Part shown: positions 1 to 5,187 of the stretch, one piece after another
How positions within the stretch are numbered: position 1 is the first letter of the stretch
How the letters are laid out: the number at the start of each line of letters is the position of its first letter
DNA from: an uncultured Aquabacterium sp.
Lineage (GTDB): Bacteria; Pseudomonadota; Gammaproteobacteria; Burkholderiales; Burkholderiaceae_C
Length of the DNA: 5,497 nucleotides
Assembly (NCBI GenBank): GCA_937923225.1
Contig: CALAKR010000114.1
Coordinates: 1 to 5,497 of the forward strand
Reading direction: 5' to 3'
The notes under the pieces: generated by a model
Seen by the model: only the letters and a program-made list of their open reading frames with translations
What the model was told of the DNA's origin: nothing
Databases searched by the model: none
Position numbers and translations under genes: made by a program

Positions 1-371
1 ACGTGTCCGACTTCATGCACGTGATGGACAGCGATCTGGCGCCCATCGTGGGCCAGCAGGTGACCTTGTCAGCCGCCAATGCCACAGCCGCCGGCGCCCG
101 CGTCAGCCTGCTGATCCAGCGCGCCCGCACGGCCTTCGTCTCCAAGGAGCTGGGCGGCGCCGTGACCGAGTGCGATCTGGTCGCACAGGTGGTCGAGGCA
201 GGCGTTCGGCGCGGCTATGTCTACGAGGTGGCCAGCAGCAGCTTCGTGGCCGCAGATGGCAGCCGCCGCACGGATGCCGCGTTGCGGGCCCTGGGCAGCA
301 CGGCCGGCCAGGAGGTCACCTACACCTGCACACCGCCCGGCTCGGGCAAACGCATCGCGTACAACAGCTGA
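1..371 (+). CDS. C-terminal part of an unidentified, probably exported protein (5' end outside window)
   Basis: The frame is open from the left edge to a TGA at 369-371. A GTG at position 3 is in frame, but nothing upstream is visible to support it as a start, so the gene is treated as 5'-truncated by the window. About 122 residues are visible. Counting from the GTG codon they contain a DLAPIVGQQVTL segment (11-22), a Cys at 57 in ECDLV, a GYVYEV segment (71-76) and a Cys at 109 in YTCTPPGSGKR, close to the end. From memory, this combination resembles the C-terminal region of long exported beta-propeller or cytochrome-like proteins of Proteobacteria, whose tails often read PPGSG-x-R. That is family memory, not a demonstrated match. 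The two cysteines could form a disulfide in the periplasm. No haem CxxCH motif is present in the visible part. The gene is followed by a hairpin at 430-456 and converges with the DUF4256 gene. The coding call is fairly secure; the function is unknown. Confidence 0.7.
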   Translation, partial: VSDFMHVMDSDLAPIVGQQVTLSAANATAAGARVSLLIQRARTAFVSKELGGAVTECDLVAQVVEAGVRRGYVYEVASSSFVAADGSRRTDAALRALGSTAGQEVTYTCTPPGSGKRIAYNS

Positions 372-429
372 CCAAGTCATGGGCCGAATGGCTCATGTGT
401 ACGTCACCTGCCTGTTTTATGAGCAACCC

Positions 430-456
430 AGCGGCCTTCCCAGGGGGAAGGCCGCT
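430..456. terminator. 12-bp GC-rich hairpin, probable terminator
   Basis: Bases 430-441 pair perfectly with 445-456, leaving a 3-base loop (or an 11-bp stem with a 5-base loop). The stem is GC-rich (AGCGGCCTTCCC). It lies 59 bases after the stop of the leftmost gene and is followed only by a weak T-containing stretch (TGTCCTTGG), so it is not a textbook intrinsic terminator. Its place between two convergent genes suits bidirectional termination or 3'-end protection. Confidence 0.6.
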
Positions 457-478
457 TGTCCTTGGCTTGATCACAAAC

Positions 479-501
479 TTGTCCACAGGATTCGTGGACA
501 A
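479..501 (-). terminator. 8-bp inverted repeat downstream of DUF4256 gene, probable terminator
   Basis: Bases 479-486 (TTGTCCAC) pair perfectly with 494-501 (GTGGACAA) around a 7-base loop. On the minus strand the repeat begins 18 bases after the stop codon of the DUF4256 gene and is followed by GTTTGTGATC, a modest T-containing tail. Position and symmetry favour a terminator for the minus-strand gene. The weak T run limits confidence. Confidence 0.45.
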
Positions 502-518
502 CTCCACACCGCCAGGTA

Positions 519-1070
519 TCACACCCTGAGCAGCCCCCGAAAGCCCCGGGCCGCGTAGTACGACTGCACCCCGTTGTGGTACGTGAAGACCTGGCCATAG
601 CGCCGGTCACAGAACAGCGCCCCGCCCTGCGCGCGGACATCGCTCGGCGTGGCGATCCAGCTGGACGTCTTCAGGTCGAATTCGCCCAGCGTCTGCAAAT
701 GCCGGTACCTCGCCTCGGTGAGCAGTTCGATGCCTATCGCCTCGGCCATTTCCACCGCGCTCGATTCGGGGCGATGCTCCTTGCGCGCCAGGCGTGCCTG
801 GCCGTCGTAGCAGGTGCTGCGGCGCCCCGCGGGGCTTTCTGCCGCGCAATCGCAGAACAGCAGATGGCCTGAGGCCTCGTCCTGGCCGATGACGTCTGGC
901 TCGCCACCGGTGGCCTCCATCTGCTGCAGCGCAGAGAGCGCCTTGCGGTCCTTGGCCAGACGGGCCGCCACCGCGGCCCAGGCGATGCCTGCATGGCGCG
1001 GCATGTGCGCCTCGAACCGAGCCTGGAGCACCTGGATCAGTTCCCCAGAGTCCTTCTGATGCTTGGCCAT
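519..1070 (-). CDS. DUF4256 family protein, probably cytoplasmic
   Basis: This is a 183-aa protein of unknown function that I recognise as DUF4256. Family-like segments include an N-terminal MAKHQK and helix (1-40), TGGEPDV (54-60), FCDCAAESPAGRRSTCYD (72-89), RKEHRPESSAVEMA (96-109), ELLTE (115-119), KTSSWIATPSDVR (134-146), GGALFCDRRYG (149-159) and a C-terminal TYHNG..SYYAARGFRG (163-179). Cysteines at 73, 75, 87 and 154 lie within these segments. There is no signal peptide or membrane helix. The frame is open back to 1232, but the start at 1070 is chosen because GGAGGG lies 7 bases upstream and because family members begin close to this MAKHQK motif. The extra upstream codons would run through the Fur box. 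It is transcribed divergently from the siderophore receptor and ends opposite the leftmost gene. No reaction is known to me. The family call is strong; the role is open. Confidence 0.93.
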   Translation of the reverse strand: MAKHQKDSGELIQVLQARFEAHMPRHAGIAWAAVAARLAKDRKALSALQQMEATGGEPDVIGQDEASGHLLFCDCAAESPAGRRSTCYDGQARLARKEHRPESSAVEMAEAIGIELLTEARYRHLQTLGEFDLKTSSWIATPSDVRAQGGALFCDRRYGQVFTYHNGVQSYYAARGFRGLLRV

Positions 1071-1077
1071 GTGCCAG

Positions 1078-1083
1078 CCCTCC
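1078..1083 (-). promoter_or_regulatory. Ribosome binding site that fixes the DUF4256 start
   Basis: On the minus strand GGAGGG ends 7 bases before the ATG at 1070. It is the best Shine-Dalgarno match in this intergenic region and argues against the in-frame upstream ATG at 1121 and the longer frame opening at 1232. Confidence 0.75.
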
Positions 1084-1180
1084 ACAAGGTAGTCATGGTG
1101 ATCGATGGAAACCGAGATCATGCCCCTCACACCCCAGGCTACACCGCCAACAGTGTTGCAGCCGCCCCACGCCCACAAAA

Positions 1181-1199
1181 GAGAATGAGAATAATTATC
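1181..1199. promoter_or_regulatory. Fur box (iron-responsive operator)
   Basis: The 19 bases GAGAATGAGAATAATTATC match the classical Fur consensus GATAATGATAATCATTATC at 16 of 19 positions. The site also fits the 6-6-1-6 hexamer model: GAGAAT, GAGAAT, one base, then ATTATC in inverse orientation. In the 7-1-7 reading, TGAGAAT and ATTATCA (1186-1200) are a 6/7 inverted repeat. It lies 95 bases upstream of the receptor start and 111 bases upstream of the DUF4256 start. Iron-loaded Fur is expected to repress the receptor from here. No convincing -35 element was found; GAGAAT or the A/T-rich core could serve as the -10 region, which would put the operator on the promoter itself. Confidence 0.88.
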
Positions 1200-1200
1200 A

Positions 1201-1216
1201 CCATTCATTAGAATGG
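1201..1216. repeat. Small perfect inverted repeat next to the Fur box
   Basis: CCATTC and GAATGG (1201-1206 and 1211-1216) are perfect inverse copies around the 4-base spacer ATTA. The pentamer GAATG also occurs in the Fur box at 1183-1187, giving three copies in alternating orientation within 33 bases. It may extend the Fur operator, bind another regulator, or form a small hairpin in the receptor leader RNA. It could also be chance. Confidence 0.45.
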
Positions 1217-1293
1217 CCGCTTTTCTAACCATGCGCGCCCGGCATCCACCCGAACAGGCCGCCTTGACCGCTCTGGTCTACCCGCCAAAGATC

Positions 1294-3510
1294 ATGTCCA
1301 CCCTCTCATCCGTCCACGCAGTTTCTCCTCGGCTGATTGCCAAACTGATCCCCATCGCATCTGCGGCTTGCATGTGCTGTACCGCGTGGGCGCAGGAAGT
1401 CCAGGCTGAAGAATCCCTGCCCGCCATCTCGGTAAAGGCTTCCCGCAATCCGCTGGACGCATGGGACACCTCACGCTCCACAGGTGCGGCCAAGACATCG
1501 ATCGGTCTGCCCCTGACGCCTCGGGAAACGCCCCAATCGGTGAGCACGGTCACACGCGAGCAGATCGAGCAACGCTCGCTCACCAGCGTGGACGCTGTGC
1601 TGCGTGGCACCACGGGCGTCCATGTGAGCTTCTATGACACCCAGCGCCCGCTGTACTACTCGCGCGGCTTCCTGATCACCGACTTCCAGGTCGATGGCCT
1701 GCCCACCTTCAGCAGCAGCACCAACCAGGAATTCGACACCGCCATCTATGAACGTGTCGAGATCGTGCGCGGCGCCAACGGCATCCTGACCGGCGTGGGC
1801 ACGCCCTCGGCCACCATCAACCTGATCCGCAAGCGCCCGACGCGCACCTTCGGCGGCACGGCCTCCGTCACGGTGGGCAGCTGGGACTACTACCGCGGTG
1901 AAGTCGACCTGAATGTGCCGCTGAACGAAGACGGCAGCGTGCGCAGCCGCTGGGTGGTGGCACCGCAGAAGCGCCACAGCTTCCGTGACCGATATGAGGA
2001 AGACAAGTACGCCTTGCTCGGTGTGGTCGAAGCCGATCTGGGTCGCGATACCGTGGTCTCTGTGGGCTATCAACGCCAAAAGAACGATCCCAAGGCCGGC
2101 ATCTGGGGCGCCATCCCGCGCTTCAACTCCGATGGCGGATTGGCTGATCTGCCCCGGTCGATCAGCTTCTCGCCCGACTGGACGCGCTGGTCACGCGAGT
2201 CAGGTACGGTCTTCGCCACGCTCGAGCATCAGCTCAATCAGGACTGGTCGCTGGCGGCCAGCCTGAACCACACGGAAGGCAAGACATTCAGCTTGCGGAC
2301 CTACGGGTATGGCATCACGTCAGGCAGCGCGCCCTTCCCTGATCGGACGACCGGCACGGGCGTGAAACTTTATGCATCGGTCAGCGGGGCCTACGAGACG
2401 CAAGACACGCTGGATGCACGCCTGTCTGGTCAGATCAGCCTTGGTGGGCGCAAGCATGATGTCTTCGTGGGCTTCAGCAGCCTTCGCACCAACACGCAAA
2501 ACAACACGTACAGCAGCCTCGGCAGCTACGCTTACAGCATTCCCAACGTATATGCGTGGGATGGCTCTGCGCCACGTCCTGCCTATAGCCGTACCGGTGC
2601 CTTCAACGAGCAGCAAACAAGTCAGGATGCCATCTACGGCTCAGCCCGTTGGCGTCTGGCTGACTCCCTATCCCTGTTGACAGGCGTCCGATTCACCAAC
2701 TGGCGTCGTCATACTGACTACTACGGCATCAACGGGGTCCGCACCAACATCACGACCACGGAGAGGCAAAAGCAATCCGTGGCCAAAGAACCCACGCCAT
2801 ACATCGGCGTTGTGTACGACCTCAACGAGCACCTGTCGGCCTACGCAAGCCACACCGGCATTTTCAACCCGCAGAACTACAAGGACCGCAACAACAAGCC
2901 GCTGGACCCGGTCAAGGGAACCAGCAATGAGCTCGGACTCAAGGGCGAGTGGCCTGATCAAGGCCTGTCCGGATCCTTCGCCTTCTTCGAGGTGAAGCAG
3001 GACAACTACGCCGTGCGTGACAGCTCCGTGCCACCCAATACATTGGACAACGGCACCGCGTCGGCCTATGTGGGCATCAACGGCACGAAGTCCTTCGGCT
3101 GGGAAGCAGACATTGCCGCGCGCCTGGCTTCCAACTGGCATGCGACAGCCGGTGTCACCCGGGTCAAGACCACCCGAAATGCCCTCGACTTGACCTACGC
3201 CAACCTGCCCGAATGGCTGGTCAAGCTGGGTACGCAGTACCGCCCAATTCAGCCGCTTGAGCTTGGCGCTCAACTGCTGTGGCAGGGCCGTATGGACGCG
3301 GTCAATGTGCCCAGCCCCTCTGGTCCTACCAGGGTGACGCAATCCCCCTTCGGCCTGCTCAACCTCAACGCCAGCTGGCGCTTCACCGAATCCACCAGCG
3401 TCAACCTGGCTGTGACCAACGCGCTCGACAAGACCTATTGGGCAACGCTGGACTACGCCAACTATGGTGAACCACGCTTCATCAGCCTAACGCTGCGCAC
3501 CCGCTTCTGA
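1294..3510 (+). CDS. TonB-dependent siderophore receptor (FhuE/FpvA/FoxA-type)
   Basis: This is a 738-aa outer-membrane receptor that imports a ferric siderophore, probably a hydroxamate type, using energy from TonB-ExbB-ExbD. From the ATG at 1294, residues 1-33 form a signal peptide (Arg and Lys followed by a hydrophobic core) with probable cleavage at AWA|Q. A TonB box, LPAISVKA, follows at 42-49. The plug runs from about 75 to 182, with RETPQSVSTVT (77-87), YYSRGF (121-126), DGLP (134-137), RVEIVRGANG (154-163) and INLIRKRP (175-182). The barrel fills the rest and ends in an aromatic residue, LTLRTRF, as outer-membrane proteins usually do. The mature N-terminus leads straight to the TonB box, so there is no STN signalling domain and FecA/FpvA-type sigma-factor signalling is not expected. 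In-frame ATGs at 1213 and 1231 are less likely: the first abuts the Fur operator, and both would put charged and proline-rich residues before the signal peptide. No start has a clear Shine-Dalgarno sequence. A Fur box lies upstream. The ligand cannot be told from sequence; FhuE-like (coprogen-type) is the nearest guess. No transporter or synthesis genes adjoin. Confidence 0.95.
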   Translation: MSTLSSVHAVSPRLIAKLIPIASAACMCCTAWAQEVQAEESLPAISVKASRNPLDAWDTSRSTGAAKTSIGLPLTPRETPQSVSTVTREQIEQRSLTSVDAVLRGTTGVHVSFYDTQRPLYYSRGFLITDFQVDGLPTFSSSTNQEFDTAIYERVEIVRGANGILTGVGTPSATINLIRKRPTRTFGGTASVTVGSWDYYRGEVDLNVPLNEDGSVRSRWVVAPQKRHSFRDRYEEDKYALLGVVEADLGRDTVVSVGYQRQKNDPKAGIWGAIPRFNSDGGLADLPRSISFSPDWTRWSRESGTVFATLEHQLNQDWSLAASLNHTEGKTFSLRTYGYGITSGSAPFPDRTTGTGVKLYASVSGAYETQDTLDARLSGQISLGGRKHDVFVGFSSLRTNTQNNTYSSLGSYAYSIPNVYAWDGSAPRPAYSRTGAFNEQQTSQDAIYGSARWRLADSLSLLTGVRFTNWRRHTDYYGINGVRTNITTTERQKQSVAKEPTPYIGVVYDLNEHLSAYASHTGIFNPQNYKDRNNKPLDPVKGTSNELGLKGEWPDQGLSGSFAFFEVKQDNYAVRDSSVPPNTLDNGTASAYVGINGTKSFGWEADIAARLASNWHATAGVTRVKTTRNALDLTYANLPEWLVKLGTQYRPIQPLELGAQLLWQGRMDAVNVPSPSGPTRVTQSPFGLLNLNASWRFTESTSVNLAVTNALDKTYWATLDYANYGEPRFISLTLRTRF

Positions 3511-3517
3511 CATGTAC

Positions 3518-3535
3518 CCAGGCTTTCACGCCTGG
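3518..3535 (+). terminator. Hairpin just after the receptor gene, possible terminator
   Basis: CCAGGC (3518-3523) and GCCTGG (3530-3535) form a perfect 6-bp stem with a 6-base loop, starting 7 bases after the receptor stop codon. No T tract follows (CGCTCGTTCTG), so intrinsic termination is doubtful. The site may help end or stabilise the transcript. Confidence 0.4.
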
Positions 3536-3597
3536 CGCTCGTTCTGCGGCACCTGCGCTGGTTGGCGTCTATTTTGTATCCAGTCCCGCGCAGAATC

Positions 3598-3620
3598 CTC
3601 CCACCTCGGACAGGTGGGGG
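3598..3620. repeat. 9-bp hairpin in the convergent gap 3511-3683
   Basis: Bases 3598-3606 pair with 3612-3620 around the loop CGGAC; one of the nine pairs is G-U. A smaller stem, GGGCG/CGCCC at 3618-3630, overlaps it and would compete, and another short stem, CCTGC/GCAGG, lies at 3642-3655. The gap between the receptor and the opposing minus-strand gene holds no credible gene. These GC-rich stems may terminate transcripts from either side, though none has a good T tract. Confidence 0.35.
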
Positions 3621-3683
3621 CGCCACGCCCTGGACAGACCGCCTGCACTTGCAGGGGCTGGCGCTCGGTTGAGATGCGGCTGA

Positions 3684-4028
3684 TTAATCCCGCTCAATGA
3701 AGGTGACCGGCAACAATGGCTTGCGCTGGTCAACGATGAGCAGCAAGGCTTCCCCATTTCGGATGAAGCGCCCGGAGCAGATCGCCTCACGGCCGTTGCC
3801 GCACACGATCTCAGGAAACTGCTTGTAGACCACGGCCGAGCGCTGACCGGTGGCATCCCTGCTGCCATCGATCCGCCAGCTGGCCGCAAGCAGTGTCGAG
3901 CGCGCCTTTGCATAGCTCATTCCCGGGTCGACGCCCCAGCCTTCTGCAGATTGGGATTTGACGGCAGTGCTGAAAAGGCTCGTTGCCAGGCAAATGACCA
4001 GAGCAGTTGATGTTCTGAAGCGGTTCAT
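3684..4028 (-). CDS. Small exported protein of unknown function
   Basis: This is a 114-aa protein that I do not recognise by name. The N-terminus MNRFRTSTALVICLATSLFS is a typical Sec signal peptide: basic start, then a hydrophobic core over about 8-22. Cleavage is likely after A22 or A28, leaving a mature domain of about 86-92 residues in the periplasm or outside. The mature part has DPGMSYAKARSTLLAASW (34-51), which looks like a short helix found at the start of several small secreted betaproteobacterial proteins, and FPEIVCGNGREAICSGRF (71-88), where C76 and C84 could form a disulfide. It ends KPLLPVTFIERD. The start at 4028 gives the cleanest signal peptide; an in-frame ATG at 4040 adds only MQAI, and neither has a clear ribosome binding site. 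The gene begins 31 bases after the membrane-protein gene at 4060-4443 and probably shares its transcript. It converges with the receptor gene. The coding call is good; the function is unknown. Confidence 0.8.
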   Translation of the reverse strand: MNRFRTSTALVICLATSLFSTAVKSQSAEGWGVDPGMSYAKARSTLLAASWRIDGSRDATGQRSAVVYKQFPEIVCGNGREAICSGRFIRNGEALLLIVDQRKPLLPVTFIERD

Positions 4029-4059
4029 GATGGCTTGCATGGCAGTGAATTTGCCAAGG

Positions 4060-4443
4060 CTATGGTTGACGCAGATGCGCATAGGCATAGGCAGCACTGC
4101 CTGCAAGAAGGCAGACAAGCGCCAGGATGTCCACAACCACCACTCTGGACACCTGTAGGTTGTACTGCCCAACGCTTGAAGCAATGTACAGGAACGAGGT
4201 GACACTGAGCAGGCCGAGCGCAAAGGCCAAGGGCTGCATCGCGGGCTTGACGATCGACAGGATCATGACCCCACCGATCAGGCCAAACATCACTGCGCGG
4301 TGACGCAGGAGGATTGCCAAATTGGGTTCGGTGACAGGCACGCCGTACAAGGCGAACAACCTCTCGGTACCCAGTACGCCAGCAACCGGCAACAGGTGGA
4401 TGACACCACCAGCCAATAAAGTGAATGCAATGAAGTAGCGCAT
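4060..4443 (-). CDS. Small four-helix inner-membrane protein of unknown function
   Basis: This is a 127-aa, strongly hydrophobic protein. Four membrane helices can be read at about 3-24, 49-65, 69-90 and 100-122, with a loop between helices 1 and 2 that carries TERLFALYGV and the segment EPNLAILLRHRAVMFG (39-54). The latter is probably the family signature. I recall similar small membrane proteins of Betaproteobacteria being labelled phosphopantetheine adenylyltransferase in databases; that label does not fit, because no nucleotidyltransferase fold or HxGH-type motif is visible and the chain is almost entirely membrane helices. The start at 4443 has GGAG 6 bases upstream. The next gene, an exported protein, begins 31 bases downstream, so the two are probably co-transcribed. 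The product is likely an integral inner-membrane protein; no substrate or partner can be named. Confidence 0.88.
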   Translation of the reverse strand: MRYFIAFTLLAGGVIHLLPVAGVLGTERLFALYGVPVTEPNLAILLRHRAVMFGLIGGVMILSIVKPAMQPLAFALGLLSVTSFLYIASSVGQYNLQVSRVVVVDILALVCLLAGSAAYAYAHLRQP

Positions 4444-4449
4444 TGTCTG

Positions 4450-4453
4450 CTCC
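4450..4453 (-). promoter_or_regulatory. Ribosome binding site of the four-helix membrane protein gene
   Basis: GGAG on the minus strand lies 6 bases before the ATG at 4443 and supports this start. Confidence 0.65.
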
Positions 4454-4471
4454 GGGCAAAGACGACGATGT

Positions 4472-4501
4472 TTTCTATCATCTCGACTCTGCCTGTCGCA
4501 A
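4472..4501 (-). promoter_or_regulatory. Weak sigma70-like promoter candidate
   Basis: On the minus strand TTGCGA (4496-4501) and TAGAAA (4472-4477) are separated by 18 bases, each matching 4 of 6 consensus positions. It sits in the 119-base gap before the four-helix protein gene, where a promoter would be expected if that gene is not read through from the DUF1569 gene. The match is weak. Confidence 0.25.
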
Positions 4502-4562
4502 TGACTTCAGAGGTAAGCAATGGCCTCTTCATGCACTTGACTGAGGGACGCATGCGAGCGAA

Positions 4563-5120
4563 TCAATCTGCAACGTGGAACTGTGACAGGTGATTTGCCA
4601 GATGCATCGCATGGGCCAGCTCATACTCGCTCTTGCTGAGGGCGCCATAGGCAAAATGGGGCTGAAAAGGGTTACGCCATGCTCGGAAGTTTGCAATCGA
4701 CAATCTGACGCGTTGCAATGCGGCGGCAAGATCCGATTCAACGGCGAGCGGGGGGGCGCCCGGGATTGGCTCTGACAAGTCGTGTGTCATACGACCGCGC
4801 AAAGAGAACACCTCCAATGCAGCGGCGCCAACAGTGCTTTGAAAGAGCTGCGATTTGGACTGCGGAAAGCCACTCATCGAATACTCGATGCTTTGAGCGC
4901 AATGCTCCAAGGTTTGGGCCAGGGACCAAGTGGCTCCTGAAGTTGCCCCCTTCGCGCTGGATAAAGCGTTGATTTCATCTTCTGCGGCAGCAAGGGACAA
5001 GAGTGTCAGTTGCCGAGCATTGGCGTCGCAGCCACTCAGGCCGCCCAAGACGCCAAGAGATGGCAGCCCCATGGTGGAGATCAGCACTGCGCGCCGGGAA
5101 AGGTCAATGTTTGAGGGCAT
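4563..5120 (-). CDS. DUF1569 (DinB-like) protein with Tat signal and lipobox
   Basis: This is a 185-aa protein that I assign to DUF1569, a group related to the DinB/YfiT four-helix proteins, in which histidines often bind a metal. The N-terminus has a twin-arginine motif, LSRRAVL (7-13), then a hydrophobic stretch ending in the lipobox LSGC (28-31). C31 should be lipidated after export through Tat. Asp at +2 (D32) would, by the E. coli rule, keep it in the inner membrane facing the periplasm. Domain features are TWSLAQTLEHCAQSIEYSM (about 64-82), PFQPHFAYG (151-159) and a C-terminal LAHAMHLANHLSQFH (168-182). H73, H170, H173 and H177 are candidate metal ligands. The ATG at 5120 is chosen because it gives a normal Tat signal; the frame is open to a TTG at 5201, which would overlap the upstream gene. 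No clear ribosome binding site is seen. The upstream gene ends 67 bases away on the same strand. Its function is unknown. Confidence 0.88.
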   Translation of the reverse strand: MPSNIDLSRRAVLISTMGLPSLGVLGGLSGCDANARQLTLLSLAAAEDEINALSSAKGATSGATWSLAQTLEHCAQSIEYSMSGFPQSKSQLFQSTVGAAALEVFSLRGRMTHDLSEPIPGAPPLAVESDLAAALQRVRLSIANFRAWRNPFQPHFAYGALSKSEYELAHAMHLANHLSQFHVAD

Positions 5121-5187
5121 GGGCAATATGCGTTTGATTGGAGCGGAGCCGCCTGTCGTAGCTGAAGCAGTTGGCAGCCACCTGCTT

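Noticed and set aside
479..501. TTGTCCACA resembles a DnaA box, with a near copy in inverse orientation; a possible replication origin element.
   Set aside because: The third base breaks the DnaA consensus (TTATCCACA), there are only two partial copies, no AT-rich unwinding stretch, and no dnaA, dnaN, gidA or rep gene nearby. The repeat is better explained as a terminator.
1071..1232. N-terminal extension of the DUF4256 protein using the open frame up to 1232, or the ATG at 1121.
   Set aside because: It would put coding sequence through the Fur box, lacks similarity to the family, and the ATG at 1070 has a well-spaced GGAGGG.
1213..1293. Earlier starts for the siderophore receptor at 1213 or 1231.
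   Set aside because: They would place about 21-27 charged and proline-rich residues before a normal signal peptide and would begin almost at the Fur operator. The 1294 start lacks a clear ribosome binding site, so some doubt remains.
1351..1395. The cysteines in the receptor signal peptide (SAACMCC) as a lipobox.
   Set aside because: The -3 position is Ser rather than Leu, TonB receptors are not usually lipoproteins, and AWA|Q is a good ordinary cleavage site just after.
1471..2079. Long minus-strand open frame of 202 codons inside the receptor gene, and a similar one at 2668-3342.
   Set aside because: Both are antisense shadows of a high-GC gene with clear full-length domain structure; their translations show no recognisable family, and each is rich in Ala, Gly, Val and Arg.
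3532..3667. Direct repeat CTGGCGCTCG at 3532-3541 and 3658-3667 flanking the convergent gap.
   Set aside because: Ten bases of GC-rich sequence can recur by chance, and no mobile-element gene, inverted ends or attachment site lies between the copies.
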